NCBI GenBank assembly: GCA_034666985.1
Contig: JAXDKS010000043.1
Coordinates: 216,310 to 280,309, forward strand
Length of the DNA: 64,000 nt
Direction of reading: 5' to 3'
DNA from: DATARR01 sp034666985
Lineage (GTDB): Bacteria; Acidobacteriota; Thermoanaerobaculia; Multivoradales; UBA5704
Shown here: positions 15,116-23,953 of the stretch, piece by piece
How positions within the stretch are numbered: the stretch's first letter is position 1
How the letters are laid out: every line of letters starts with the position of its first letter
Program-made: the position numbers and the translations under genes
The notes under the pieces: generated by a model
What the model saw: only the letters and a program-made list of their open reading frames with translations
What the model was told of the DNA's origin: nothing
Database searches by the model: none

Positions 15116-15493
15116 ATGGAAAAAAACGTAGGCACCCTCGAACGCTGGATTTCGACCCTGGGGGGCGGCGCCCTGCTCGCCTGGGGCCTGGGAGGCCAGC
15201 GCCGGAAGTCGCCGCTGGCCGGGGCGGCTCTGGCCCTCGGCGGGGCGGCCATCCTCGCCCGCGGCGCCACCGGCCACTGTCCGGTCTATGGCGCGCTGGG
15301 GAAGAGCACGGCGCACGGAGATGGAGAGGACGCGGCGGGAGGGGACAAGGCGTTCCGCGGCAAGTGGCCCCTGCCGGAAGGCGCGCGGCTCGCCCGGCCG
15401 GGACGGGCGAAGCGGGACGCGGTGGAGGAGGCCTCCGAGCAGTCGTTCCCCGCCAGCGATCCGCCCTCGTTCACCCCATCGCGGGTCGGGTGA
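15116..15493 (+). CDS. Small membrane protein, YgaP-like transmembrane (DUF2892) region
   Basis: A 125-aa protein. It opens with KNVGTLERWISTLGGGALLA, typical of the DUF2892/YgaP-like inner-membrane segment, with two hydrophobic stretches (about 14-28 and 34-50) and then HCPVYGALG, a recurrent motif after that segment. The remaining 60 residues are hydrophilic and end with EEASEQSFPASDPPSFTP, a short motif known from many small stress-type proteins. The start at 15116 is set by GGGAGGAGG. Expression is likely sigma54-dependent. Function unknown, perhaps in envelope stress. Confidence 0.75.
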   Translation: MEKNVGTLERWISTLGGGALLAWGLGGQRRKSPLAGAALALGGAAILARGATGHCPVYGALGKSTAHGDGEDAAGGDKAFRGKWPLPEGARLARPGRAKRDAVEEASEQSFPASDPPSFTPSRVG

Positions 15494-15639
15494 CCTCACC
15501 GAAAAGGGGGGGCTTCCTGCCCCCCTCGCGACGATTCTCAGGACCAACGCTTGAGAAATCTCTGCGTCTTGTCTATGATAGGCCCAATTTCACCCCTGTC
15601 GTGTCTCTGGGCCGTCGCCCTCTGAGGAGGAACGTCGCG

Positions 15640-16065
15640 ATGTCGATGTACATGGAAAATCAGTGTGGTCGTCAGAACACCAGTCTGGAGCTACCGGACA
15701 TCGTCCACATGAAGCTGGTGGGCGAGGTCACGCTCGAGGAGTGCAGGCAGCTCAACCAAGCGCATCTCGATTACTCGAAGCAGGTGAGCTACTTCTTCTA
15801 CTGGATCGACATGACGGAGCTGGAGGATCTGCCGGCCGCCGTGCGCCGCGAAGCGTCGGCCACGGTCAAGCTCCTCTCCGTGCGGGGAACGGTGGTCTAC
15901 AACGCCCCGCTCCGCGCCCGGGTGCTGGCCAAGCTGCTCCTCACCGCCGCCAACCTGTTCCGCTCGGGCCCCGAGAAGAACCCGGTGGTGTTCGCGGAGA
16001 ACGCGGACGAGGCTCACGCCTACTTCGCGAAGTGGCGGCAGCAGATCGTCGCCGAAGCGGCCTAG
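15640..16065 (+). CDS. Hypothetical protein, STAS/SpoIIAA-like
   Basis: A 141-aa cytoplasmic protein with alternating strands and helices: DIVHMKLVGEVTLEECRQLN, FFYWIDMTELEDLPAAVRRE, then RGTVVYNAPLRARVLAKLLL and NPVVFAENADEAHAYFAKW. The order and the final helix with EAxAYF are reminiscent of SpoIIAA-like/STAS proteins, which bind small lipophilic or regulatory partners. This is a fold-level guess. ATG 15640 has GAGGAGG; a strong terminator follows 22 bp after the stop, so the gene is probably monocistronic. Confidence 0.6.
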   Translation: MSMYMENQCGRQNTSLELPDIVHMKLVGEVTLEECRQLNQAHLDYSKQVSYFFYWIDMTELEDLPAAVRREASATVKLLSVRGTVVYNAPLRARVLAKLLLTAANLFRSGPEKNPVVFAENADEAHAYFAKWRQQIVAEAA

Positions 16066-16087
16066 GCCTGGGCGCCGGGTTCCATGG

Positions 16088-16133
16088 CATCGCAGGAGCG
16101 CAGGCTGCTGCGCTCCTGCGATGGGACTTTTTT
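16088..16133 (+). terminator. Rho-independent terminator
   Basis: A perfect 16-bp stem (CATCGCAGGAGCGCAG, 16088-16103, against 16108-16123) with a four-base loop is followed by GGACTTTTTT. It lies just downstream of the STAS-like gene. Confidence 0.9.
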
Positions 16134-16258
16134 CGTCCTCTCCCGTTGCAACCTATCCTGCCGAGGCGCGCCAGCCCGGCCCGGAAGATGAGGCACAAGG
16201 TGTCATTTTCGGCTTTTTCTGTTCCTTATCTGCCCCAAAATCCCAGGTCCGCAATCGC

Positions 16259-16287
16259 TTGACAGCTCCCGGGGGCGGGCGTAGTGT
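16259..16287 (+). promoter_or_regulatory. Sigma70-type promoter candidate
   Basis: TTGACA at 16259-16264 is separated by exactly 17 bp from TAGTGT at 16282-16287. It precedes the beta-propeller gene by about 65 bp, with the AAGGAGG ribosome site between. The -35 is perfect; the -10 is weak. Confidence 0.5.
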
Positions 16288-16351
16288 CGCCCGAGTTCCA
16301 CTTGGCTGTCATCCCATCGCTTTTCGCCCAGGAATCTGGGAAGGAGGCTCT

Positions 16352-18079
16352 ATGATCCGCAGGAGTGCATTGATGGTGTTCGCAACTCTGTTGCTGGCGG
16401 CTCTGCCGGTCCGCTCGCAGCAGTGGGGGCAGTGGGGGCAGAACGCGCAGCACACCGGCTTCGTGAGCACCGTGGGGCAGACGGCGACCCACATCCTCGA
16501 AGACGTCGTCTACGACCCGTTCGTGGACGCCGAGAAGGCCGACCCCCTCAGCGCGACCGACCTGCTGGTCCATTACCAGGTGCCGTTGCTCGACGGCAAC
16601 AACGTCTACATGGAGTTCAAGAGCGGCGTCTTCACGGACGTGCCGCACTGGGATACGCAGACCTGGAACGAGAAGCGGCTGCTCTGGCAGTCCGGTCACC
16701 TGGTGGAGAAGTGGAGCTTCGAGAGCGACTGGAAGCCGGTGCCCTTCGGCACCAACTTCGGCGGTCCGTTCTGGGAGCCGGTGTTCCACGCCACGCTGGC
16801 CGGGTCCTTCATCTACATCCCGGGCGCCGGCGGCTCGGTGTTCAAGGTCAACAAGACGACGGGCGACCTGGTGGCGCGCATCTCGCCGTTCGGCGCCATC
16901 GACCCGGACATTTTCGTGGCCGGTCCCTTGACCGCTGACACGGCCGGCAACATCTACTACAACGTCGTCAACCTCACCCACGGCAACGCCTGGAACTCGG
17001 ACGTCAAGAATTCCTGGCTGGTGAAGGTCGCGGCCAACGGCACGTTCCAGACGGCCACGTTCGCTTCGCTGACGCCGGGCGCGCCGGCGGGCAACGACAA
17101 GTGCCTGGGCGTGTTCAACATCAACCAGCTCCCCTGGCCGCCGGCCCCCGACGCGGTGCCGCCCGCGGTGCAGTGTGGCTCGCAGCGCCCAGGGATCAAC
17201 GTCGCCCCGGCCGTGGCGCCGGACGGCACCATCTACACCATCAGCGTCGCCCATCTGTGGACCCGCCACGGCTACCTGGTGGCGGTCAACCCCAACCTGA
17301 CGCCGAAGTGGAACGCCTCACTGCGCGACCGGTTCAACGACGGCTGCAACGTCCTGCTGCCTGCCAACGGCACGCCGAACGGCTGCCGCGTGGGCGCGAC
17401 CACCGGCTTCGATCCGGCGCAGAACCGCCCGGGCGCCGGGCGCGTGCTCGACGACTCGACCTCCTCGCCCCTGGTGGCGCCGGATGGCAGCGTCTTCTAC
17501 GGCGCCTACACCCGCTACAACTACGCCCAGGGCCACCTGATGAAGTTCAGCTCCGCCGGCCAGTTCCTCGCCGCTTACCGTTTCGGCTGGGACGACACGC
17601 CGGCCCTCTACGTCCACGACGGCACCTACTCGCTGATCACCAAGGACAACCAGTATGGCGAGGTCGGCTCCTACTGCAACGACGAGGTGGCTTGCCCGGA
17701 GGACCGCACAGCCTACAACCCGGCCTTCCCGGAGGCCTACTTCATCACCCGCCTCAACAGCAACCTGGTGCCCGAGTGGCGCTGGCAGAACACCAACACC
17801 TTGAACTGCGTCCGTGACGCCGGCGGCAACGTGAGCTGCGTCTCCGACCATCCCGCCGGCTTCGAGTGGTGCGTCAACGCGCCGGCCGTAGACGCCACCG
17901 GCACCGCCTACAACAACAGCGAGGACGGCAACGTCTACGTCATCCGCCCGAACGGCACGCTGCGCGAGAACCTCTTCCTCCAGTCAGCCGTGGGTGCCGC
18001 CTACACGCCGCTGTCCATCGCCGCGGATGGCCGGATCCTGACCCAGAACGACGGCCACCTCTTCGTCGTCGGCAACTAG
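16352..18079 (+). CDS. Secreted PQQ-like beta-propeller protein
   Basis: A 575-aa exported protein: signal peptide (RRSALMVFATLLLAALPVRS) then repeated propeller blades with the PQQ/YncE-like pattern of D-G-x-[IV]-Y (NGTIY-like APDGTIYTIS, APDGSVFYGAY, DATGTAYNNSEDGNVYVI, AADGRILTQNDGHLFVV). WGQWGQNAQHTG at the mature N terminus matches the WxxxGxNAQHTG opening common to PQQ-binding-like beta-propellers. There are several Cys pairs. It may be a structural or carbohydrate-linked surface protein; no catalytic residues are evident. ATG 16352 has AAGGAGG. Confidence 0.75.
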   Translation: MIRRSALMVFATLLLAALPVRSQQWGQWGQNAQHTGFVSTVGQTATHILEDVVYDPFVDAEKADPLSATDLLVHYQVPLLDGNNVYMEFKSGVFTDVPHWDTQTWNEKRLLWQSGHLVEKWSFESDWKPVPFGTNFGGPFWEPVFHATLAGSFIYIPGAGGSVFKVNKTTGDLVARISPFGAIDPDIFVAGPLTADTAGNIYYNVVNLTHGNAWNSDVKNSWLVKVAANGTFQTATFASLTPGAPAGNDKCLGVFNINQLPWPPAPDAVPPAVQCGSQRPGINVAPAVAPDGTIYTISVAHLWTRHGYLVAVNPNLTPKWNASLRDRFNDGCNVLLPANGTPNGCRVGATTGFDPAQNRPGAGRVLDDSTSSPLVAPDGSVFYGAYTRYNYAQGHLMKFSSAGQFLAAYRFGWDDTPALYVHDGTYSLITKDNQYGEVGSYCNDEVACPEDRTAYNPAFPEAYFITRLNSNLVPEWRWQNTNTLNCVRDAGGNVSCVSDHPAGFEWCVNAPAVDATGTAYNNSEDGNVYVIRPNGTLRENLFLQSAVGAAYTPLSIAADGRILTQNDGHLFVVGN

Positions 18080-18174
18080 CCGCCTCACCCACCCTCCCTC
18101 CTCTCCCCCAGCGGTAGAGGAGGGAGGACCTCCTCCCCTTGCCTTACGCCCTGTTGACGCCATAACCTTGCCCC

Positions 18175-21100
18175 ATGGCAAGGAAGCCCGCGCCCCCCCC
18201 CTACGCCGAGCTGCACGCCGCCTCGGCCTTCTCCTTCCTCGACGGCGCCTCGCTGCCCGAGGACTTGGTGGAGCGGGCGGCGGCCCTGGGATTGCCGGCC
18301 GTGGCCCTGGTGGACGCCAACGGCGTCTACGCCGCGCCGCGCTTCCATCAGGCGGCCAAACAGGCGGGGATCAAGGCCCTGGTCGGCGCCGAGGTGACGC
18401 TGGAGGATGAGCCCAGCCTCTTCCAGCAGCGGGCGCGGCTCGGTCCGCTCGGCCTCGTGCCAGATGCCAAACCGCCCCGGCCGGACACCGAGCCGAGGGG
18501 AGTCGACACCCAGGCCCGCCTCACCCTGCTCGCCGCCAATCAGGCGGGCTACCGCAACCTCTGCCGGCTGGCGACCGCCGCCGCCCGCGGCCGGCCCAAG
18601 GGCGAGGCCCGGGTCTCCTGGGACCTCCTGGCCGAGCACGCCGGGGGCCTCCACTGCCTCACGGGCGGCGACGAGGGTCCTCTCGCCCGCGAGATCGCGG
18701 AGGGGGGGATCGATCCCGCTCGCCGTCTGCTGGAGCGCCTCGGCCACTTCTTCCCCGGCCGTCTGCACGTCGAGCTGCAGCGCCATCGACTCCGCGAGGA
18801 GGAGCACCGCAATCAGGCCCTGGTGGATCTCGCCCGCCGCCTGCGCCTCCCTCTCGTCGCCACCAATGGCGTGCGCTACGCCCGCCCCGAGGACAAGCCC
18901 CTCCACGACGTGCTCACGGCCATCCGCCACCACGCGACCCTCGACACGGCGGGCCGGCTCCTCGCCTCGCATCGCGAGCGTCACTTCAAGAGCGGCGCCG
19001 AGATGGCCCGCCTCTTCGCCGACCTCCCGGAGGCCCTGGCCGGCAGCGCCCGGCTCGCCGGCGAGCTCGATTTCACCCTCGACAACCTTGGCTATCGCTT
19101 CCCCGAATATCCGCTTCCCCCGGGCGAGACGCCGGCCTCCTACCTGCGCCATGCCACATGGAACGGCGCCAAGGCCCGCTTCCGTCCCTTGACCGCCAAG
19201 GCCCAGGCCCAGATCCAGAAAGAGCTGGACCTGATCGAGAAACTGAACCTCGCCGGCTACTTCCTCATCGTCTGGGACGTCGTCAACTTCTGCCTGCGCG
19301 AGGGGATCCTGGCCCAGGGCCGGGGATCGGCCGCCAACAGCGCGGTGTGCTACGCCCTGTCGATCACCGCCGTCGATCCCGTGAAAATGGAGCTGCTCTT
19401 CGAGCGCTTCCTCTCCGAGGAGCGGGGCGAGTGGCCCGACATCGACCTCGACCTCCCTTCCGGGGATCAGCGCGAGCGGGTCATCCAGTACGTCTACCAG
19501 CGCTACGGCCCTCACGGCGCGGCCATGACGGCCACCGTCATCACCTATCGCGACCGCTCCGCCACCCGCGAGGTGGCCAAGGTCTTCGGCTACTCCGAGG
19601 AGCAGGTGGACCGGCTGGCCAAGCAGCTCGGCAACTTCAGCTACGACATCCACAGCGGCGACCAGAAGTCGCTCACCGCCGAGCTGGCCGCCGCGGGCTT
19701 CGATCCCCAGGAGCCGCGCCTCGTCCATTTCATGGATCTTTGGACCCGCATCCACAACCTCCCCCGGCATCTCGGCCAGCATACGGGAGGCATGGTGATC
19801 GCCGCCGGCCGGCTCGACGAGGTGGTCCCCCTGGAGCCCGCCTCCATGCCCGGCCGGGTGGTGATCCAGTGGGACAAGGACGACTGCGCCGACCTGGGGA
19901 TCATCAAGGTGGACCTGCTGGGCCTGGGGATGCTCGCGGCGCTCGAAGAGATGGTGCCGACCATCAAGCAGCGTGAGGGCATCCACGTCGACCTCGCTCA
20001 CCTGCCGCCGGACGACCCCAAGGTCTTCCGCATGCTCCAGGTGGCGGACACGGTGGGCTGTTTCCAGATCGAGAGCCGGGCCCAGATGGCCTCCCTCCCC
20101 CGCAACCATCCCACGCGGTTCTACGACATCGTCATCCAGGTGGGGATCATCCGCCCCGGGCCCATCGCGGGAAACCTGGCGAACCCCTACTTCGAGCGGC
20201 GCAACGGCCGGCAGCCCGTGGAATACCACCATCCGAGCCTCAAGCCCATCCTGGAGCGGACGCTCGGCGTGCCCATCTTCCAGGAGCAGCTCCTGCGGGT
20301 CGCCATGGTGGCGGCGGGCTTCACCGGCGGCGAGGCCGAGGAGCTGCGGCGGGCCATGGGATCGAAGCGCTCGGTGGAGCGGATGAACGCCATCGTGGAG
20401 AAGCTCCGCCGGGGGATGACCGAGCGGGGGATCACCGGCAAGTCCCAGGACGAGATCGTCCAGGGCATCACCTCCTTCGCCCTCTATGGCTTCCCCGAGT
20501 CCCACGCCGCGAGCTTCGCCCTCATCGCCTACGCCAGCTCTTATCTCAAGGCCCACCATCCCACGGCCTTCTACCTGGGCCTGCTCAATGCCTGGCCCAT
20601 GGGCTTCTACCACCCGGCCACGCTGGTTAAAGACGCCCAGCGCCACGGCGTCGAGATCCGGCCGGTGGACGTCCAGGCCTCGGGCGTGCAGTGCCGCTGG
20701 GAGGACCGGGTGCTGACCGAGGGGATGCGCGACGCCCGCACCGGCCTGGCGCCGCCGGCCGGGGCCATCCGCCTCGGCTTTCGCTTCGTGCGGGGATTGC
20801 GCAACCGGGCCGCGGCGGTCATCGAAGAGGAAAGGGCCAAGGGTCCGTTCCTGGACGCCGAGGACTTGGTGCGGCGCTGCGATCTGCACGAGAACGAGCT
20901 CCAACTCCTGGCCGCCTCCGGGGCACTCGCCTGCTTCGGCCTCACCCGCCGGGCCGCGCTCTGGCAGGTGGCCCGCCTGGGAAGGCCCGCCGGCCCTCTC
21001 CTCGACCGGCTGACCGATTCAGAGCCTTCTCCCCTACCGGAGATGACCCCGTCCGAGGAGACGATGGCGGACTACGGCACCGTCCAGCTCACCCTGGGTC

Positions 21101-21456
21101 CCCACCCGCTGGCCTACTTCCGGGAGCAGCTCGAAAAGAAGGGGGTCACGCCCGCCGCCCGTCTCGACGGCCTGCCCAATGGCGCCCGGGTGCGCACCGC
21201 CGGCTCGGTGATCGTCCGCCAGCGTCCCGGCACGGCCAAGGGTCTCCTCTTCCTAACCCTGGAAGACGAGACCGGCATGTCCCAGGCCGTCGTCTCCCCC
21301 GACCTGTTGAGGGAGCACCGGAAGCTGATCGTCGGCTCCCCCGGCCTCCTGGTCGAAGGCATCCTCCAGAAGCGGGACGGGACGATCTCGGTCAAGGGGG
21401 AGAAGTTCTGGTCGCTGAAGGATCTGGTGGCGGTGCCGAGCCATGATTTCCGGTAG
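18175..21456 (+). CDS. dnaE2: Error-prone DNA polymerase III alpha subunit
   Basis: A 1093-aa DnaE2/ImuC-type translesion DNA polymerase. Residues about 8-80 form the PHP domain in its DnaE2 version (YAELHAASAFSFLDGAS); the palm has WPDIDLDLPSGD near residue 420 with the catalytic acidic residues; then the GFPESHAASFALIAYASSYL fingers/thumb motif and a C-terminal OB domain (VRTAGSVIVRQRPGTAKGL). It acts with ImuA/ImuB in SOS mutagenesis in many bacteria, yet neither gene is adjacent. No clear LexA box is visible upstream. Its stop codon lies inside a REP palindrome. A CCTCCCTCCTCT/AGAGGAGGGAGG hairpin sits between the propeller gene and this one. Confidence 0.93.
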   Translation: MARKPAPPPYAELHAASAFSFLDGASLPEDLVERAAALGLPAVALVDANGVYAAPRFHQAAKQAGIKALVGAEVTLEDEPSLFQQRARLGPLGLVPDAKPPRPDTEPRGVDTQARLTLLAANQAGYRNLCRLATAAARGRPKGEARVSWDLLAEHAGGLHCLTGGDEGPLAREIAEGGIDPARRLLERLGHFFPGRLHVELQRHRLREEEHRNQALVDLARRLRLPLVATNGVRYARPEDKPLHDVLTAIRHHATLDTAGRLLASHRERHFKSGAEMARLFADLPEALAGSARLAGELDFTLDNLGYRFPEYPLPPGETPASYLRHATWNGAKARFRPLTAKAQAQIQKELDLIEKLNLAGYFLIVWDVVNFCLREGILAQGRGSAANSAVCYALSITAVDPVKMELLFERFLSEERGEWPDIDLDLPSGDQRERVIQYVYQRYGPHGAAMTATVITYRDRSATREVAKVFGYSEEQVDRLAKQLGNFSYDIHSGDQKSLTAELAAAGFDPQEPRLVHFMDLWTRIHNLPRHLGQHTGGMVIAAGRLDEVVPLEPASMPGRVVIQWDKDDCADLGIIKVDLLGLGMLAALEEMVPTIKQREGIHVDLAHLPPDDPKVFRMLQVADTVGCFQIESRAQMASLPRNHPTRFYDIVIQVGIIRPGPIAGNLANPYFERRNGRQPVEYHHPSLKPILERTLGVPIFQEQLLRVAMVAAGFTGGEAEELRRAMGSKRSVERMNAIVEKLRRGMTERGITGKSQDEIVQGITSFALYGFPESHAASFALIAYASSYLKAHHPTAFYLGLLNAWPMGFYHPATLVKDAQRHGVEIRPVDVQASGVQCRWEDRVLTEGMRDARTGLAPPAGAIRLGFRFVRGLRNRAAAVIEEERAKGPFLDAEDLVRRCDLHENELQLLAASGALACFGLTRRAALWQVARLGRPAGPLLDRLTDSEPSPLPEMTPSEETMADYGTVQLTLGPHPLAYFREQLEKKGVTPAARLDGLPNGARVRTAGSVIVRQRPGTAKGLLFLTLEDETGMSQAVVSPDLLREHRKLIVGSPGLLVEGILQKRDGTISVKGEKFWSLKDLVAVPSHDFR

Positions 21457-21593
21457 GGTGTGCTGTGCATGCACACCATCCTCCCTCCCGCTTCGCGAAT
21501 CCCGTAGGGTGCGCTGCGCGCACCGTCTTCCTTCCATACCCCGCGGGTCCTCTGAGGTCTCCCTTCCGGGAAGGTGCGCACAGCGCACCCTAC
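21453..21593. repeat. Three REP-type palindromes beside the RAYT gene
   Basis: Units of the form GTAGGGTGCGCTGTGCGCACC lie at 21453-21479 (diverged GTAGGGTGTGCTGTGC... version), 21504-21524 (plus orientation) and 21573-21593 (inverted). The first overlaps the dnaE2 stop codon. Each has the GTAG head and an imperfect palindrome, the classic form bound by REP-associated tyrosine transposases. The intervening sequence is not coding. Confidence 0.8.
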
Positions 21594-21640
21594 GGGATCG
21601 CCTTTACAGAGGAAAAAAGACGGATTAGGATCATCAGGCC

Positions 21641-21820
21641 ATGTGGAAACACCCCATCGTCGAGGAGATCCGGAGAATCCGCGAAGAGCACGCTGCGGAG
21701 TTCGACTACGACCTGAGGAAGATCTGTGAGGATCTCAAGAGGCGGGAGAGGGAAAGCGGCCTGAAGTTCGTCTCGCTCCCGCCGAAAAGAATCCGGCGCA
21801 ACGGTCCCACTTCTTCTTGA
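21641..21820 (+). CDS. Small hypothetical protein, 59 aa
   Basis: Sequence starts MWKHPIVEEIRRIREEHAAE and continues FDYDLRKICEDLKRRERESG with a basic end KFVSLPPKRIRRNG. This small helical protein with the PIVEEIRRIREEHA opening is a type seen in many genomes, often near PIN or other toxin-like genes, and may be an antitoxin (family memory, not tested). No toxin partner follows directly; the RAYT gene starts 24 bp later, so it may be carried with that element. No clear ribosome site; a GGAAAAAAG stretch lies upstream. Confidence 0.6.
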   Translation: MWKHPIVEEIRRIREEHAAEFDYDLRKICEDLKRRERESGLKFVSLPPKRIRRNGPTSS

Positions 21821-21844
21821 AGCCCTACGGGGCGCCCTTGCGTC

Positions 21845-22408
21845 ATGTCCAACTACCGCCGTGCACACATCTCAGGCGGCATCTTCTTCTTCACTGTCGT
21901 CACGGAGCGACGGGCGAGGATTCTCTGTCAACCAGCCGCTCGTACCGCTCTCGGTGAAGCCTTTCGCGAGTGCAAAAGACGATGGCCTTTTCAGATCGAC
22001 GCCATGGTCCTCCTTCCTGATCACCTGCATGCGATCTGGACGCTACCTCCAGGAGACACCGCCTACTCCAAACGCTGGGGTTGGATCAAGAAGGAATTCT
22101 CCAAGAGCTGGCTTGCCACCGGAGGGATCGAGCAGCCTCTCAGCGAATCTCAATATCGACACAGAAGGAGAGGTGTCTGGCAGCATCGATTCTGGGAGCA
22201 TACCGTCCGCGACGAAGGTGACTATGCGCGACATTTCGATTATGTCCACTGGAATCCGGTCAAGCACGACCTTGTCGAGTCGGTCGCAGCATGGCCGTTC
22301 TCCACTTTCCACCGGTGGGTTCGAAAAGGAGTTTATGCTCGTACTTGGGGCTCACGCGACGAAGAGAAACCGGATTTTTCGGATATGGACAGCACCGCGA
22401 TGGGGTGA
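21845..22408 (+). CDS. REP-associated tyrosine transposase (RAYT)
   Basis: A 187-aa Y1-type (IS200-like, PF01797) transposase of the RAYT class: FFFTVVTERRARIL opening, the metal-binding HLH in LPDHLHAIWTLP, and YVHWNPVKHDL near the C terminus, with the Tyr as nucleophile in FDYVHWNPV. It cleaves single-stranded REP hairpins. REP units lie on both sides (21453-21593 and 22441-22461) and another stands alone at 63967, so the enzyme and its target sites occur together. The length is normal and no disruption is seen. Confidence 0.92.
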   Translation: MSNYRRAHISGGIFFFTVVTERRARILCQPAARTALGEAFRECKRRWPFQIDAMVLLPDHLHAIWTLPPGDTAYSKRWGWIKKEFSKSWLATGGIEQPLSESQYRHRRRGVWQHRFWEHTVRDEGDYARHFDYVHWNPVKHDLVESVAAWPFSTFHRWVRKGVYARTWGSRDEEKPDFSDMDSTAMG

Positions 22409-22440
22409 AGGTGGAGATAAGCGGACGGAGGAGGAAAGAT

Positions 22441-22461
22441 GGTGCGCACAGCGCACCCTAC
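22441..22461 (-). repeat. REP palindrome downstream of RAYT
   Basis: GGTGCGCACAGCGCACCCTAC, the inverted form of the GTAGGGTGCGCTGTGCGCACC unit found upstream of the transposase gene. With the upstream units it brackets the RAYT gene. Confidence 0.8.
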
Positions 22462-22473
22462 GACTGATGCTCC

Positions 22474-23877
22474 TCAGCCCTTCCGGTACACCCAGATGAA
22501 CATCTGAATATAGCCGGGCCGGCCTTCCGCCGCGGGGACAATCAGAAACTCCTGAGGCCGGCCTTCCTTCGGGGTGACGCGGAAGCGGTGCTCGCCGATC
22601 TTGGTGATCGGGAGCTGGTCATTGCCGCGGGAGAGGAAGAGCCGGCCGTCGTTGACGTAGAGATCCATGTGGAAGTGGTTGACGTAGCTGCCGGCATAGT
22701 CGGCCATCTCCTCCGGCGTCATCTTCAGCTCGGCCGGAGGAGAGGACGGTTCCTCTTTGGGCTTCGGGCCCAGCAGCAGGTCGAACGCCTTGTCGGAGGT
22801 CTTGTTGAAGCGGACCCCCTCGCGGTTCGCGAGGACGATCACCGCCACCCTGCGCTCGGGGAACATGCGGATCTCGGCGCCGTAGCCCGGCAGCTCGCCG
22901 CCGTGCTCGGCCCGGCGCAGACCGCGGTCGTCCTGGAGGAAGAAGCCATAGCCGTACGCGCCGTTCCCGAAGACGTTGGTGGGGATCGGGACGTGCGGCG
23001 TCAAGAGCTGGGCAGCCACTCCCGAGCGCAGCGCCTGGCGACCGTCGATCTGGCCGCCGTTGAGCACCGCGATGAGGAATCGTGAGAGGTCGTTGACACT
23101 GCTGAAGGCGTATCCGGCCGGCCAGAGGCGGGAGTCGTCCGCCACGGGCCGCAGCACGGCGGGCTTGCCCGTCTCACTGACGGCATGCCCCACGGCCAAA
23201 GGGTACGTCATGGCCACGGTGGGCCGCAGGGTGGTGCGGGTCATCCCCAGAGGCTTGAAGAGGATCTCGTCCATGGCGTCGGCGTACGGCTTGCCGGTGA
23301 CCCGGATCAGCATCGAGCCGGCCATGGCGTATCCTGCGTTCGAGTAAGAGAACGCCGTGCCGGGCGGCAGCAGGACGTCGCGGGTCGCCAGCCAGTCGAC
23401 GAAGCGGTCGAGGGATTCGTCGCCATGTTCGTGACCCTCTCCGCCGGGGTAGTCCTTGAGTCCCGCGGTCTGGCTGAGGAGCTGATCGAGGGTGACCTGG
23501 CCGAGCTTCGGATCGAGCTTCTTGTCCTTCTTGCTCAGGGGAGCGTCGAGGCTGAGCGTCCCCTCCTGGGCCAGGGTGACGACCGCCGCCGCCGTGAGCA
23601 TCTTGGTGACCGAGCCCACGCGGAACAGGGTGTCGGGAGTGACCGGCGCGCCCGTCTCCACGTTCGCGATCCCGAGCCCGCGGGCGAAGACCACCCGGTT
23701 GCCCTGGATCACCGCCACGGCCAGACCCGGCGTGCCGGTGGCCGTCATCTCGTCGAGGGCAGTCCGCTCCAACTCGGTGAAGTCCGGGCCGGGCTGCGCG
23801 GCCTGGGCACGCAGCGGCGACGTGAGAACGAAGAGGAGGGCTGACAGAAGGATGAGGCTCTGGCGCATGGGGTTCAT
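22474..23877 (-). CDS. Class C beta-lactamase-like serine hydrolase
   Basis: A 467-aa exported serine hydrolase of the PF00144 family. Signal peptide (RQSLILLSALLFVLTSPLRA), catalytic SxxK in GSVTKML, YSN in FSYSNAGYAMAG and an HGG-like EHGGELPGYG motif; a C-terminal lipocalin-like domain follows (YAGSYVNHFHMDLYV). Such proteins are penicillin-binding-like esterases, D-aminopeptidases or peptidases, so true beta-lactamase activity is doubtful. The start is either 23877 or the Met three codons later. It is divergent from the flavoprotein gene, with about 76 bp between them. Confidence 0.88.
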   Translation of the reverse strand: MNPMRQSLILLSALLFVLTSPLRAQAAQPGPDFTELERTALDEMTATGTPGLAVAVIQGNRVVFARGLGIANVETGAPVTPDTLFRVGSVTKMLTAAAVVTLAQEGTLSLDAPLSKKDKKLDPKLGQVTLDQLLSQTAGLKDYPGGEGHEHGDESLDRFVDWLATRDVLLPPGTAFSYSNAGYAMAGSMLIRVTGKPYADAMDEILFKPLGMTRTTLRPTVAMTYPLAVGHAVSETGKPAVLRPVADDSRLWPAGYAFSSVNDLSRFLIAVLNGGQIDGRQALRSGVAAQLLTPHVPIPTNVFGNGAYGYGFFLQDDRGLRRAEHGGELPGYGAEIRMFPERRVAVIVLANREGVRFNKTSDKAFDLLLGPKPKEEPSSPPAELKMTPEEMADYAGSYVNHFHMDLYVNDGRLFLSRGNDQLPITKIGEHRFRVTPKEGRPQEFLIVPAAEGRPGYIQMFIWVYRKG

Positions 23878-23953
23878 GGTCTCCTCGGGAGATCGGACGC
23901 GACATTATTTCCTACGTGTGCCCTGATAGGGTTGTCTACAGGCAGCAACCTGC

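Noticed and set aside
18085..20904. A 939-codon open frame on the minus strand opposite dnaE2
   Set aside because: High GC at third codon positions leaves long antisense frames; the plus strand has full DnaE2 motifs, and the antisense product has no recognisable domain.
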